64,000 nt of DNA from Rhodopseudomonas rhenobacensis (GCF_014203125.1 NZ_JACHIH010000013.1:1-64000); one strand, 5' to 3'; shown: positions 10,228 to 21,869, counted from the first letter of the stretch. Made by a program: numbers and translations. The notes: a model not told the origin generated them from the sequence alone.

Positions 10228-10270
10228 TGATATATCATATCTCTTGCTTTGCCGATTTTTATGATATATC
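10228..10270 (+). promoter_or_regulatory. Paired palindromes overlapping the -10 of the PadR gene
   Basis: TGATATATCA (10228-10237) is a perfect 10-bp palindrome, and the same TGATATATC core recurs at 10262-10270, 34 bp further on. The second copy overlaps a good -10 candidate, TATGAT (10260-10265), and lies 34 bp before the start of the PadR-type gene. Such symmetric A+T-rich sites in a G+C-rich genome are what a dimeric winged-helix repressor would bind, suggesting autoregulation. This is inference from position and symmetry. Confidence 0.6.
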
Positions 10271-10303
10271 TCAGAACAATCATAAACGCACAAAGGACTT
10301 GAA

Positions 10304-10918
10304 ATGTTTGGTTTTCATCACGAACCCCACCCGCAAGGTCGCCATGGTCGCGGCGACGGATGCCATCACCATCACGCCGGCCCGCGCGGCGGCGGGCGCT
10401 ACGGCCGCGGCGACGGTCCCGAAGACTTCCAGGGCGACGACCGCGGCCACGGCGGCGGGCGCCGGCGCCGGTTCGACGGCGCCGAGCTGCGGCTGGTGCT
10501 GTTGAAGCTGATCGCCGACAAGCCGCGGCACGGCTACGACCTGATCCGCGCGGTCGAGGAATTGACCGGCGGCGCCTATGCGCCGAGCCCCGGCATCGTC
10601 TATCCGACGCTGACGCTGCTCAGCGACATGGGCCTGATCGCCGAGCAATCGGCCGAGGGCGCCCGCAAGCAGTTCGCCGTCACGCCGGACGGCACCGCGC
10701 ATCTCGCCGAACAGGCGACCGAGGTCGCCGCCATGCTGGCGCGGCTTGCAGCGCTCGGCGCAATGCGCGAGCGGGTCGATGCCGTCCCGGTGCGCCGCGC
10801 CATGCACAATCTGCGCAGCGTGCTGATGCATCGGCTCGGCGAGGGGCTCGACAAGGAGAAGCTGCTCGCGGCGGTGGCGCTGATCGACGAGGCCGCGCAG
10901 AAGATCGAGCGGCTCTGA
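10304..10918 (+). CDS. PadR-family regulator of YqjI type with His-rich N terminus
   Basis: 204 aa. The start is supported by AAAGGA upstream. Residues 5-50 are a His/Gly/Arg-rich tract with HH, HHHH and one Cys, a likely metal-binding arm. From about 58 onward is a PadR winged helix (ELRLVLLKLIADKPRHGYDLIRAVEEL, then PSPGIVYPTLTLLSDMGLI) and a C-terminal dimerisation helix. The His-rich arm plus the GGRRRRF junction resembles E. coli YqjI, a nickel-responsive repressor of an iron-siderophore reductase gene; this is from memory of that protein. No yqjH-like gene is adjacent here, so the targets may lie elsewhere and the metal is unproven. Confidence 0.85.
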   Translation: MFGFHHEPHPQGRHGRGDGCHHHHAGPRGGGRYGRGDGPEDFQGDDRGHGGGRRRRFDGAELRLVLLKLIADKPRHGYDLIRAVEELTGGAYAPSPGIVYPTLTLLSDMGLIAEQSAEGARKQFAVTPDGTAHLAEQATEVAAMLARLAALGAMRERVDAVPVRRAMHNLRSVLMHRLGEGLDKEKLLAAVALIDEAAQKIERL

Positions 10919-11138
10919 CCAAAAGCAACTGGCCGAGCGGCGCATCGCTCGGCCGGTTCTCCGCGATCCGCAAGCATAGTGACGCAAACGCGCCAAGCAT
11001 TCGCATCAATCCTGCGCCGTAGCGCAATTGCTAGGGTCGCCGCCGCTTGACTTGGCGCGGCATTTGGCTTGAAAAGCCCGAAAGGTCGGCGTTTGCCGCG
11101 ATTTCGCTTTTCCCTTTGCAACTCTCCGAATGCACCCC

Positions 11139-12101
11139 ATGCCCGAACCGATGCGCAGTTACCTGGATTTCGAAAAGCCGGTTGCGGAACTCGATTCCAA
11201 GATCGACGAATTGCGGGCGTTGGCGGCCTCCGGCAGCAACATCGGCGAGGAAATCGCGCGGATGGAGGAGAAGGCGCAGCAGGCGCTGACCGATCTCTAC
11301 GTCGCGCTGACGCCGTGGCAGAAGACCCAGGTGGCGCGGCATCCGCAGCGGCCGCACTGCATCGATTACGTCGAGGCGCTGATCGCCGATTTCACCCCGC
11401 TCGCCGGCGACCGCAAATTCGGCGACGACGAAGCGCTGATCGGCGGCTTCGGCCGCTTCCGTGGCGAGAGCATTTGCGTGCTCGGCCAGGAGAAGGGCTC
11501 CTCGACCGAGACCCGGCTGAAGCACAATTTCGGCATGGCGCGTCCGGAAGGCTACCGCAAGGCGGTGCGCCTGATGGAAATGGCCGACCGCTTCGGCATT
11601 CCGGTGCTGTCGCTGGTCGATACCGCCGGCGCCTACCCCGGCATCGGCGCCGAGGAACGCGGCCAGGCCGAGGCGATCGCGCGCTCGACCGACGCTTGTC
11701 TGTCGCTGACCGTCCCGAATGTCGCCGTGGTGATCGGTGAGGGCGGCTCCGGGGGCGCCATCGCGATCGCCACCGCCAACAAGGTCTTGATGCTGGAACA
11801 CGCGATCTACAGCGTGATCTCGCCGGAAGCCGCGTCCTCGATCCTGTGGCGGGATTCCGCCAAGGCCCAGGAAGCCGCGACCTCGATGAAGATCACCGCG
11901 CAGGATCTGGCGCGGTTCGGCGTGATCGACAGCATCCTCACCGAACCGCGCGGCGGCGCGCATCGCGATCCCGAAGCGATGATCGCCAAGACCGGCGACG
12001 CCATCGCCAAGGCGTTCGGCGACATGCGCGACCTCGACGGCGCCGCGATCCGCGCGCAGCGGCGGCAGAAGTTTCTCGATATCGGCCGCAAGCTCGGCTG
12101 A
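11139..12101 (+). CDS. accA: Acetyl-CoA carboxylase carboxyltransferase alpha subunit
   Basis: 320 aa from the ATG at 11139 (an ATG three codons earlier is possible). AccA with AccD transfers the carboxyl group from carboxybiotin to acetyl-CoA, giving malonyl-CoA for fatty acid synthesis. The sequence starts with the typical YLDFEKPVAELD segment and contains the carboxyltransferase core, including LSLVDTAGAYPGIGAEERGQ and the oxyanion-type GEGGSGGAIAI motif. Length is standard. It stands alone between the PadR gene and an L,D-transpeptidase. Confidence 0.97.
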   Translation: MPEPMRSYLDFEKPVAELDSKIDELRALAASGSNIGEEIARMEEKAQQALTDLYVALTPWQKTQVARHPQRPHCIDYVEALIADFTPLAGDRKFGDDEALIGGFGRFRGESICVLGQEKGSSTETRLKHNFGMARPEGYRKAVRLMEMADRFGIPVLSLVDTAGAYPGIGAEERGQAEAIARSTDACLSLTVPNVAVVIGEGGSGGAIAIATANKVLMLEHAIYSVISPEAASSILWRDSAKAQEAATSMKITAQDLARFGVIDSILTEPRGGAHRDPEAMIAKTGDAIAKAFGDMRDLDGAAIRAQRRQKFLDIGRKLG

Positions 12102-12407
12102 GTCGCGCGCTGCGATCGCGATTTCAGCGTTTCGGCGAGCGTTCGTCGCCACCGGCAAGTTCAACCGAAGTATTCATCTGCGGCGCTCAGCGCAATCGCG
12201 GCTTTTTCTAGGCAAGCCGCTTCGTTCGCGACGGTTATCAGCTCGGCGAAATCTTCAGCCTCTATTCACCATGGCGGCCCTGCGGCCCGCCGGGTCGGCC
12301 TGATCGGCTTGCGACCCGGGGGGCTTAAGGATAATAATTGCTTCACGGCGGCGGACAGATCGTCTCAAATTCCGGGACGATGCCCCGATCGGCTGCGGAG
12401 CTTTACC
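12102..12407. other. Intergenic region, accA to L,D-transpeptidase
   Basis: About 306 bp. I see short G+C-rich inverted stretches and an AGCGCAATCGCGGCTTTTT run near 12187-12210 that might end accA transcription, but no clean stem. No RNA gene is recognised. Confidence 0.25.
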
Positions 12408-13841
12408 TTGATTGATCGCACGCTCGTTCGCGCGCTGGTGACGTCGGTTGCGCTTGCCACTGGTGTCATGCTCGCCGGCTGCAACAGCGACGAGATTTCG
12501 CTGGCCAACAACGCCAAGGCCAACCAGCCGGTGTCGCCGAAGCTGATCGCCGAGATGCAGGCCAAGGACATGGACCTGCAGGCGCCGATGCTGGTGCGGC
12601 TGTTCAAGCAGGAGGCCGAGCTCGAGGTCTGGAAGCAGACCCGCTCCGGCCAGTTCGCGCTGTTGAAAACCTATCCGATCTGCCGCTGGTCCGGCGATCT
12701 CGGCCCGAAGGTGCGCGAGGGCGACCGCCAGGCGCCCGAGGGCTTCTACAACATCACCCCGGCGCAGATGAATCCGCAGTCGGCCTATTACCTGTCGTTC
12801 AACACCGGCTACCCCAACGCCTTCGACAAGGCGCTCGGCCGCACCGGCTCGCAGCTGATGGTGCATGGCGACTGCTCGTCGCGCGGCTGCTACGCGATGA
12901 CCGACGAACAGATCGCCGAGATCTATTCGCTCGGCCGCGAATCCTTCTTCGGCGGCCAGCGCGCGTTCCAGCTGCAGGCCTATCCGTTCAAGATGACGCC
13001 GGTGAACATGGCGAAGCACCGCGACAACCCGAACATGCCGTTCTGGAAGATGATCAAGGAAGGCTACGATCATTTCGAAGTGACGCGGCAGGAGCCGAAG
13101 GTCGAGTTCTGCGAAGCCAAATACGTGTTCGATCCGGCCGCGCCGCCGAACGCCTCGAGGCCGCTGGCGTTCAACGCCGCGGCGAAATGCCCGGCCTATG
13201 TGATCCCGAGCGAGATCGCCGACGCGGTGCGGCAGAAGCAGCGTCAGGACGACGTCAAGACCGCCGAACTGGTCGCCAAGGGCATTCCGGTGGCGCAGCG
13301 CCGGCCCGACATCGACGGCGGCATGAACCGGATCTTCGCCTCGAAGATTCCCGACGGCGCGACCGGGCTGTCGGAGCCGGATGCCCCGGGGCTGCAGACC
13401 GCCTTCGCCCGCGCGCCCGGCACCATCCCGGCGCATGTCAATCCGCCGAAGGCCACCGTGGCGACCGCGTCCGAAGAGGCCGAGCAGCTCGCCAACAGCC
13501 GCGCCGCCTCGCCGTCGCAGGGCTTGCTCAACAATCTGGCGCAAAAGAGCAGCAGCGAAACCACCGCTACGACGGCGCCCGCCAAGCCGAAGCTGGTGGT
13601 CGCCCCGAAGCCGGCCAGCGAGCCGGCCCGCCCGGCCTCGGTGGTCGCGGTGAAGCCGCCGGCCGCCAAGCCGGGCAGCGCGCCGCATCAGGTCGCCGCG
13701 GCCCGGCCGCCGCTGAAGCCGTCGGTCTCGTCGGCCGATGCGGCCGCCCCGTCCGCCCCCGCACGCGGCGGTACGCTGTCCGGCGCGCAGCCGGTGGTGT
13801 CGGCCAATTCCTTCGAGAACCGCTTCTCCGCGATGCGCTGA
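12408..13841 (+). CDS. Lipoprotein L,D-transpeptidase (YkuD family)
   Basis: 477 aa from a TTG at 12408, chosen because a GCGGAG ribosome-binding site precedes it and the product then begins with a signal peptide ending in the lipobox LAGC (Cys25). The YkuD/YafK-like catalytic domain spans about 60-230, with the HGDCSSRGC signature (H153, C161). Such enzymes cross-link peptidoglycan or attach proteins to it in the periplasm. The C-terminal 200 residues are low-complexity Ala/Pro/Lys-rich, probably a wall-spanning or disordered tail. The family's exact acceptor cannot be told here. Confidence 0.85.
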   Translation: MIDRTLVRALVTSVALATGVMLAGCNSDEISLANNAKANQPVSPKLIAEMQAKDMDLQAPMLVRLFKQEAELEVWKQTRSGQFALLKTYPICRWSGDLGPKVREGDRQAPEGFYNITPAQMNPQSAYYLSFNTGYPNAFDKALGRTGSQLMVHGDCSSRGCYAMTDEQIAEIYSLGRESFFGGQRAFQLQAYPFKMTPVNMAKHRDNPNMPFWKMIKEGYDHFEVTRQEPKVEFCEAKYVFDPAAPPNASRPLAFNAAAKCPAYVIPSEIADAVRQKQRQDDVKTAELVAKGIPVAQRRPDIDGGMNRIFASKIPDGATGLSEPDAPGLQTAFARAPGTIPAHVNPPKATVATASEEAEQLANSRAASPSQGLLNNLAQKSSSETTATTAPAKPKLVVAPKPASEPARPASVVAVKPPAAKPGSAPHQVAAARPPLKPSVSSADAAAPSAPARGGTLSGAQPVVSANSFENRFSAMR

Positions 13842-13892
13842 AGCGGGCGCTCCTCAGGATCTATTTGAAGTAATCGCGAGCGCATTCATCGC

Positions 13893-14459
13893 TTAATTAC
13901 TGGCATCACCCAACGTGCTGTCATCTGCGGATTTCAGCAGAGATGACCCGTCACAACAGCGGTGGTAAATTATGTTGGATAGAATGGCTGCCAACATAGA
14001 GAGGTGCCCGTCTTCCATGTCGTCAAAATGCAATTGTCCATGCTCAAGAGATGCATGTACACGGCCAGACGCCGCAGCGATTGAATCGCTTTGATTTAGA
14101 TCTCGAAACGCGCCCTGCTCAAGAATCCAAGCATAGTCGTAGCCAATCCAGCGACCACTTTTCTTCTGTATAGGCCACCTCGCCTCTCGCAAGAGATGTT
14201 CAACAAGAGCATCTTCGTGGCGATGATATTCGTCTGGGCGAGGACATAAGGCAACAAGCTCAATTACTTCGTTAATATCAGCGGCAAAACTGAAGGGCTC
14301 AGGACGGTACGATTTCTTTTCGTGATCCCACCGGAGTTCCCAATACGGAGCAATGTGACTCAAGGGCCTGAGCACGAAATGGTCGAGCCAATTGCTCCAG
14401 GCGAAAAATCGGCGAACGTCGTCCGGCGTATATCGCCGAGCTAAGGTCCTACGCCTCAC
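13893..14459 (-). CDS. Unrecognised protein encoded directly behind secA
   Basis: 188 aa, GTG start. I do not recognise a family. It is rich in Trp, His and acidic residues, has no signal peptide or membrane helix, and reads as a soluble protein; the middle has HRHEDALVEHLLREARW and a GRWIGYDYAWILEQG segment. Codon usage is visibly less G+C-rich than in secA or the transpeptidase, suggesting recent acquisition. It starts 5 bp after the secA stop codon on the same strand, so it would be read through from secA. The size and composition are compatible with an immunity-like or defence accessory protein, but nothing proves this. Confidence 0.6.
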   Translation of the reverse strand: MRRRTLARRYTPDDVRRFFAWSNWLDHFVLRPLSHIAPYWELRWDHEKKSYRPEPFSFAADINEVIELVALCPRPDEYHRHEDALVEHLLREARWPIQKKSGRWIGYDYAWILEQGAFRDLNQSDSIAAASGRVHASLEHGQLHFDDMEDGHLSMLAAILSNIIYHRCCDGSSLLKSADDSTLGDASN

Positions 14460-14464
14460 TTAAC

Positions 14465-17308
<2,844 letters not shown>

Positions 17309-17649
17309 ACCAATTTCCTGTCTTTGCAGTTCGGCGTTGCAGCCATCGTCCGTTCACCCCGTCGCTATCAACTCATCGTGACGCTTTGAGGCCGGTATCC
17401 CTTTCTGGGGATCGGGCGCGAAATGAATGGAAAGCCAGCAATCCGAAAGTTCGCGGCCCAGGCGCGGCCAGGCACCTGCCGTCGCGCCGGTCCGATCGCG
17501 GAGAGATATGGCTGGGGTAGTGGGTTGTCAACGCGCCGACGTGGCGGGAAATTCATGATTTTGACAGAGTTTGCGCGTTGCCAAGGCGGCATGATTGGGC
17601 GAGTGTCCCGCCGCCCCGCACATTCCGCCTTTGCAGATAAGGATTTTCC
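17309..17649. other. Divergent promoter region, secA and parvulin genes
   Basis: About 340 bp between two genes that point away from each other. The one good promoter match is for secA (17504-17531). For the plus strand, a TTGACA occurs at 17561-17566, but no acceptable -10 lies 16-18 bases beyond it. I do not see a SecM-type leader peptide or RNA structure. Confidence 0.3.
17504..17531 (-). promoter_or_regulatory. Candidate promoter for secA
   Basis: On the minus strand TTGACA (17531-17526) is followed after 16 bases by ATATCT (17509-17504), about 200 bp upstream of the secA start. The -35 is perfect and the spacing slightly short. The long leader would be about 190 bases. Confidence 0.4.
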
Positions 17650-18582
17650 ATGACCTCTTTGCCGCTCCATTCCAAACCGGGCCTGCGCTTCGGCCTGGCC
17701 GGCGTCGCCATGACCGGCTGCCTGCTGCTGGCCGGCCTGCCGGTCCGCGCGCAGGACGCCGATCCGGTGCTCGCCAAGGTCAACGGCCAGGAAATCCGCC
17801 AGAGCGACGTCGCCGTCGCCGAAGAGGAGCTCGGGCCGAGCCTGGCGCAGATGGACCCCGCCACCAAGAACGAGAACGTGCTGTCGTTCCTGATCGACCT
17901 CAAGATCGTCGCCAAGGCCGCCGAAGACAAGAAAATCGCCGACCGCGAGGACTTCAAGGCCAAGCTCGGCTTCGCCCGCAACCGGCTGTTGATGGACAAT
18001 CTGTTGGCCGTCGAAGGCAAGGCGGCGACCACCGACGTGGCGATGAAGAAGGTCTATGAGGACGCCGCCAAGCAGATCACCAGCGAGACCGAAGTGCGCG
18101 CCCGCCACATCCTGGTGGAGACCGAGGACGAGGCCAAGGCGATCGAAGAGGAACTGAAGAAGGGCGCCGATTTTGGCGAGCTCGCCAAGAAGAAGTCCAA
18201 GGATCCCGGCGCCTCCGACGGCGGCGACCTCGGCTTCTTCACCAAGGACCAGATGGTGCCGGAGTTCTCTTCGGTCGCCTTCGCGCTGGAGCCCGGCAAG
18301 ATTTCCGATCCGGTGAAGTCGCAATTCGGCTGGCACATCATCAAGGTCGAAGAAAAGCGCAACCGCAAGGCGCCGGACTTCGAACAGGTCAAGGCGCAGA
18401 TCGAGACCTATGTGACCCGCAAGGCGCAGGCCGATTACGTCACCAAGCTGCGCGAAACCGCCAAGATCGAGCGGCTCGACAAGCCGGCCGACGCCGCCAA
18501 GACCGATGCGGCGAAGCCGGCCGAAGTCGCCAAGCCCGAGGCGGCAAAGCCCGACGCCGCCAAGACCCCGGCGAAGAAGTAA
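17650..18582 (+). CDS. Periplasmic peptidyl-prolyl isomerase (parvulin type)
   Basis: 310 aa. The N terminus is a signal peptide (hydrophobic core about 13-30, likely cleavage after VRA at 34). A SurA/PrsA-like N-terminal chaperone region (about 36-150) precedes a PpiC rotamase domain (about 150-245) with RARHILVETE, SDGGDLGFF and VKSQFGWHIIKVEE. The C-terminal 35 residues are Ala/Lys/Pro-rich repeats of the DAAKPA kind, probably disordered. It would help fold outer-membrane or exported proteins. It is divergent from secA, which fits an export theme, and ends at a strong terminator. Confidence 0.9.
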   Translation: MTSLPLHSKPGLRFGLAGVAMTGCLLLAGLPVRAQDADPVLAKVNGQEIRQSDVAVAEEELGPSLAQMDPATKNENVLSFLIDLKIVAKAAEDKKIADREDFKAKLGFARNRLLMDNLLAVEGKAATTDVAMKKVYEDAAKQITSETEVRARHILVETEDEAKAIEEELKKGADFGELAKKKSKDPGASDGGDLGFFTKDQMVPEFSSVAFALEPGKISDPVKSQFGWHIIKVEEKRNRKAPDFEQVKAQIETYVTRKAQADYVTKLRETAKIERLDKPADAAKTDAAKPAEVAKPEAAKPDAAKTPAKK

Positions 18583-18634
18583 CCGACGCTGCGAGGCTTC
18601 TCCCCCTGCGGGGAGGCATCGCGTAAGCAAGCGA

Positions 18635-18691
18635 GCCGGATGAGGAACGCAGCGGTCGGCCGCAGCACCCCTCGTCCGGCTTTTTCGTTTT
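18635..18691 (+). terminator. Intrinsic terminator after the parvulin gene
   Basis: GCCGGATGAGG (18635-18645) pairs with CCTCGTCCGGC (18670-18680) with one G-T wobble, followed by TTTTTCGTTTT. The arms sit in a longer stretch (from about 18598) that resembles other intergenic palindromic elements of this genome. Confidence 0.7.
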
Positions 18692-18777
18692 GCGCGCAAC
18701 CGGCCCTCCCCGCGGTGGCGCGGAGGTGATACAGAGCGCTCCACTCGTCGCAGATCCTTGCTGAAAGCTGAACGCGC

Positions 18778-20019
18778 ATGTCGACCGCCGTCTCCCCGCT
18801 CGCCCCGACCAATGTCCCCGAATTGCCGCCGCTCGACGGCGTCAAGCTCGCCACCGCCGCCGCCGGGATCCGCTACAAGGGCCGCACCGACGTGCTGCTG
18901 GCGCTGCTCGACCCCGGCACCGCGGTCGCCGGCGTGTTCACCCAGTCGAAATGCCCCTCCGCCCCGGTGGAATGGTGCCGGCTCAATCTGAAGGGCGGCA
19001 AGGCGCGGGCGCTGGTGGTGAATTCCGGCAACGCCAACGCCTTCACCGGCAAGACCGGCCGGGTCGCAACCGCTTTGACCGCGAAAATCGCCGCCAAAGC
19101 GATCGGCTGTAAACCCGCCGATATTTTTCTCGCCTCGACCGGGGTGATCGGCGAACCGCTCGACGCGACGAAATTCGACGGCGTGCTGGATCAGCTCGCC
19201 GAGGGCGCCGTGCCGGGCGGCTGGATGGACGCCGCCAAAGCCATCATGACCACCGACACCTTCCCGAAGGTCGCCACCGCCACGGTGAAGCTCGGCAAGG
19301 CCAAGGTGACCATCAACGGCATAGCCAAGGGCGCCGGCATGATCGCCCCCGACATGGCGACGATGCTGGCCTTCGTATTCACCGACGCGCCGATTGCGGC
19401 GCCTGCGCTGCAGTCGCTGCTGAAGGCCGGCGTCGCCGATACCTTCAACGCCGTGACCATCGACGGCGACACCTCGACCTCGGACACGCTGCTGGCCTTC
19501 GCCACCGGCGCCGCCGCGGCCAACGGCGCGCCAAAAATTTCCAAGGCCAGCGACATCCGGCTGAAAGCCTTCGTCAAAGCCTTCAACGCGGTGCTGGCAA
19601 ATCTCGCCGAACAGGTCGCCCGCGACGGCGAAGGCGCCCGCAAGCTGGTCGAGATCATCGTCGACGGCGCCACCTCGAAGGCCAGCGCCCGCAAGATCGC
19701 GATGTCGATCGCCAATTCGCCTTTGGTGAAGACCGCGATCGCCGGCGAGGATGCCAATTGGGGCCGCGTGGTGATGGCGGTCGGCAAGGCCGGCGAGCCC
19801 GCGGACCGCGATAAATTGTCGATCTCGTTCAACGGCATCCGGGTCGCCAAGGCGGGCGCGCGGGATCCGTCCTACAACGAGGCCGAAGTCTCCAAGGCAA
19901 TGAAGAGCCCGGAAATCCAGATCAAGGTCGCGCTCGGCCTCGGCAAGGGCCGCGACCGCGTGCTGACCTGCGACCTCACCAAGGAATACATCGCCATCAA
20001 CGGCGACTATCGGTCGTGA
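18778..20019 (+). CDS. argJ: Glutamate N-acetyltransferase / ornithine acetyltransferase
   Basis: 413 aa. ArgJ transfers acetyl from N-acetylornithine to glutamate and, in bifunctional forms, also uses acetyl-CoA, so it runs the cyclic arginine pathway. The self-cleavage region [14 protein letters not shown] is visible; cleavage is expected before T195, which becomes the catalytic nucleophile of the beta chain. Other family motifs include [11 protein letters not shown], the [12 protein letters not shown] oxyanion segment and the C-terminal [15 protein letters not shown]. The stop codon overlaps the GTG start of a mutT gene, so the two are co-translated. Confidence 0.97.
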   Translation: MSTAVSPLAPTNVPELPPLDGVKLATAAAGIRYKGRTDVLLALLDPGTAVAGVFTQSKCPSAPVEWCRLNLKGGKARALVVNSGNANAFTGKTGRVATALTAKIAAKAIGCKPADIFLASTGVIGEPLDATKFDGVLDQLAEGAVPGGWMDAAKAIMTTDTFPKVATATVKLGKAKVTINGIAKGAGMIAPDMATMLAFVFTDAPIAAPALQSLLKAGVADTFNAVTIDGDTSTSDTLLAFATGAAAANGAPKISKASDIRLKAFVKAFNAVLANLAEQVARDGEGARKLVEIIVDGATSKASARKIAMSIANSPLVKTAIAGEDANWGRVVMAVGKAGEPADRDKLSISFNGIRVAKAGARDPSYNEAEVSKAMKSPEIQIKVALGLGKGRDRVLTCDLTKEYIAINGDYRS

Positions 20020-20417
20020 ACCTGCTGCTGGTCGTCGCGGTGGCGTTGATCGACGCCGATAATCGCGTGCTGATCGCCCAGCGCCCGCCCGGCAAGACCT
20101 TGGCGGGGCTATGGGAATTCCCCGGCGGCAAACTCGACGCGGGCGAGCGGCCGGAGCAGGCCTTGATCCGCGAATTGGACGAAGAACTCGGCATCACCGT
20201 CAAGGAACCGTGCCTGGCGCCGCTGACCTTCGCCAGCCACGCTTACGAGGACTTTCATCTGTTGATGCCGCTGTACATCTGCCGGCGCTGGGAAGGCGTT
20301 GCGACCGCGCGCGAAGGCCAAACGCTGGCCTGGGTTCGCCCGAACAAATTACGCGACTATCCGATGCCGCCCGCCGACATTCCGCTGCTCTCGCACCTGA
20401 TCGATCTGTTGCAATAG
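20016..20417 (+). CDS. mutT: NUDIX hydrolase, MutT-like 8-oxo-dGTP diphosphatase
   Basis: 133 aa, GTG start overlapping the argJ stop by four bases. MutT removes oxidised dGTP from the nucleotide pool and prevents A-to-C transversions. The full Nudix box [24 protein letters not shown] is at about 37-60, with the GLWEFPGGK approach typical of MutT. The argJ-mutT order is common in this group as far as I recall. Substrate assignment rests on family resemblance; other Nudix pyrophosphatases look similar. Confidence 0.88.
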   Translation: MNLLLVVAVALIDADNRVLIAQRPPGKTLAGLWEFPGGKLDAGERPEQALIRELDEELGITVKEPCLAPLTFASHAYEDFHLLMPLYICRRWEGVATAREGQTLAWVRPNKLRDYPMPPADIPLLSHLIDLLQ

Positions 20418-20426
20418 TTCTTCGTG

Positions 20427-20556
20427 CCCCGGACGCAGTGCACCGCGCCGCCCTTGCGGCGTGGTGCACTGCAGATCCGGGGCCGTTACGAATGCTGGCT
20501 TTGCGGCGGTCCCGGCTCGCGGAGCAGCGTAAGAACGCTGCCCGCGTCCGGGACAA
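20427..20556. repeat. Composite palindromic intergenic element (CCCCGGACGC family)
   Basis: CCCCGGA-C-GCAGTGCACC pairs with GGTGCACTGC-AGA-TCCGGGG (20427-20483), and a second inverted pair GTCCCGG/CCGGGAC follows within 20505-20556. The element fills the gap between convergent mutT and the methyltransferase gene. A relative with GTGCCGGACGC and GCGTCCGGGGCAC ends is at 44657-44785. Confidence 0.65.
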
Positions 20557-20573
20557 AGCACTCGTTATATTTG

Positions 20574-21413
20574 TTATTTCGGCATCATCCGCTTCACCGC
20601 GTCGGCCAGGCTGGCCTTGGCGGAGCCCGGTTTCAGCGGCTGCTGCTGACTTTCATGCGGCGACCAGGCGGATAACCACACCAGTTCGAAGGTGGCGCGG
20701 ATGCGGCCGTCGGGGTCGGCGAAGCGTTCGCCATAGATCTCGACCATCCGCAGCAGCGTGGCGCGGCGCAAGGGCGTGCGGCGGCGTTCCACCAAAACGT
20801 TGGTGGCGCCCATTCGCCGCAAATCCTGCATCAGCGCCAAGGCGTTATCGTAGCGTACCACGATCCGGTCAACGTCGGTGACCGGCAGCGCGAAGCCGGC
20901 GCGCTGCAGCAAGGCGCCGAGATCGCGCAGATCGGCGGCCGGCGCGACCCGCGGCGAGACCCCGCCGTCCAGCTCGGATTCCGCTGTGGCAAACGCGTGG
21001 CGCAATTCTGTCAATGTGTCGCCGCCGGTCAGCACCGCCAACAGCAGCCCATCCGGCTTCAAAGCGCGGCGAATCTGCGCGAGCACCCCGGGCAGGTCGT
21101 TGACGAACTGCAATGCCAGCGCCGACACCGCCAGATCGATCGCGCCTTCGGCGAGCGGCAGCCGCTCGTCGGCACCGAGGTCGATCGCGGCCACTTCACC
21201 AAGTCGATCCTGCAGCGCCGCGCGGAGTTCATCGCCCGGGGTGGCGATGTCGGCCGCGGCGGAAAAATCGCGCAGCACCGCGTGGAGGCGTTCCGCCATC
21301 TCCTCGGCGACGCGGTCGAGCAGAAACGTCGCCGGTCCCAAGGCGCGGGCGCGGCGCTGCCGCGCGGCCAACAGGGCGCGATCGAACAATTTGGGCGCTT
21401 GCGGCGAACTCAT
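20574..21413 (-). CDS. NDUFAF5/BioC-like class I methyltransferase-fold protein
   Basis: 279 aa. The start MSSPQAPKLFDRALLAARQRRA and the later ALALQFVNDLPGVLAQIRRALKPDGLLLAVLTGGDTLTELRHAF are characteristic of alphaproteobacterial relatives of mitochondrial NDUFAF5, a complex I assembly factor, and are related to BioC. The usual glycine-rich SAM loop (DxGxGxG) appears degenerate: the corresponding stretch reads ADIATPGDELRAAL. Catalysis may therefore not be ordinary methylation; NDUFAF5 itself is described as an arginine hydroxylase. It is convergent with mutT and 35 bp downstream of the small gene at 21449. The role in complex I is inference. Confidence 0.75.
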   Translation of the reverse strand: MSSPQAPKLFDRALLAARQRRARALGPATFLLDRVAEEMAERLHAVLRDFSAAADIATPGDELRAALQDRLGEVAAIDLGADERLPLAEGAIDLAVSALALQFVNDLPGVLAQIRRALKPDGLLLAVLTGGDTLTELRHAFATAESELDGGVSPRVAPAADLRDLGALLQRAGFALPVTDVDRIVVRYDNALALMQDLRRMGATNVLVERRRTPLRRATLLRMVEIYGERFADPDGRIRATFELVWLSAWSPHESQQQPLKPGSAKASLADAVKRMMPK

Positions 21414-21448
21414 GCCGCAGGGTTAAGCCGGCCGCGCGGCGCTGGCAA

Positions 21449-21760
21449 TCAGTTCAGCTTCGACGACGCCGCGGCCGGACCCGGCGTCTGCGGCGGCGCT
21501 TCGAACATCTTCAACGAGGCGTCGAGCGCGTTGCGCAGATGCATCGCCGCAGCCTGGCTGCAGCGCAGCCGGCCGGTGGTGACGAATTTCACCTCGACCG
21601 AGCCGTCGGGCAACGGATTCAGCGTCCGCGACGCCAGTTCGATCTGCACGGTGTTGGCCATGATGCCGTGCGCCGGGGCGATGTCGAACGAGATGATCGG
21701 CGCGGTCGAGATATCGACATAGATCAGCGTCTCAGTTGGCTTGGCCTCTGGATCGGACAA
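21449..21760 (-). CDS. Conserved-looking small protein, function unknown
   Basis: 103 aa, TTG start supported by GAGGAG six bases upstream. It reads as a small beta-rich soluble protein: DISTAPIISFDIAPAHGIMANTVQIEL, then VEVKFVTTGRLRCSQAAAMHLRNALDASL. The pattern of a binding-strand region followed by a helix of small residues recalls DUF3467-type proteins, but I am not certain. It is transcribed toward the methyltransferase gene and is divergent from comF. Function unknown. Confidence 0.7.
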   Translation of the reverse strand: MSDPEAKPTETLIYVDISTAPIISFDIAPAHGIMANTVQIELASRTLNPLPDGSVEVKFVTTGRLRCSQAAAMHLRNALDASLKMFEAPPQTPGPAAASSKLN

Positions 21761-21869
21761 CTCGCTCTCCTCGGTCTGATTCGTTTGTCAGGCAACTTAG
21801 GCATCTGGCCGGCAAAATACGACGAAGCTGCCGCTTGAGCGGACGCCGCGGCGGCCGTAGCCTCGGGAG

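Noticed and set aside
10360-11022. A 220-aa Arg-rich frame overlapping the PadR gene
   Set aside because: Out-of-frame reading of the PadR gene, very Arg/Pro-rich, no motifs.
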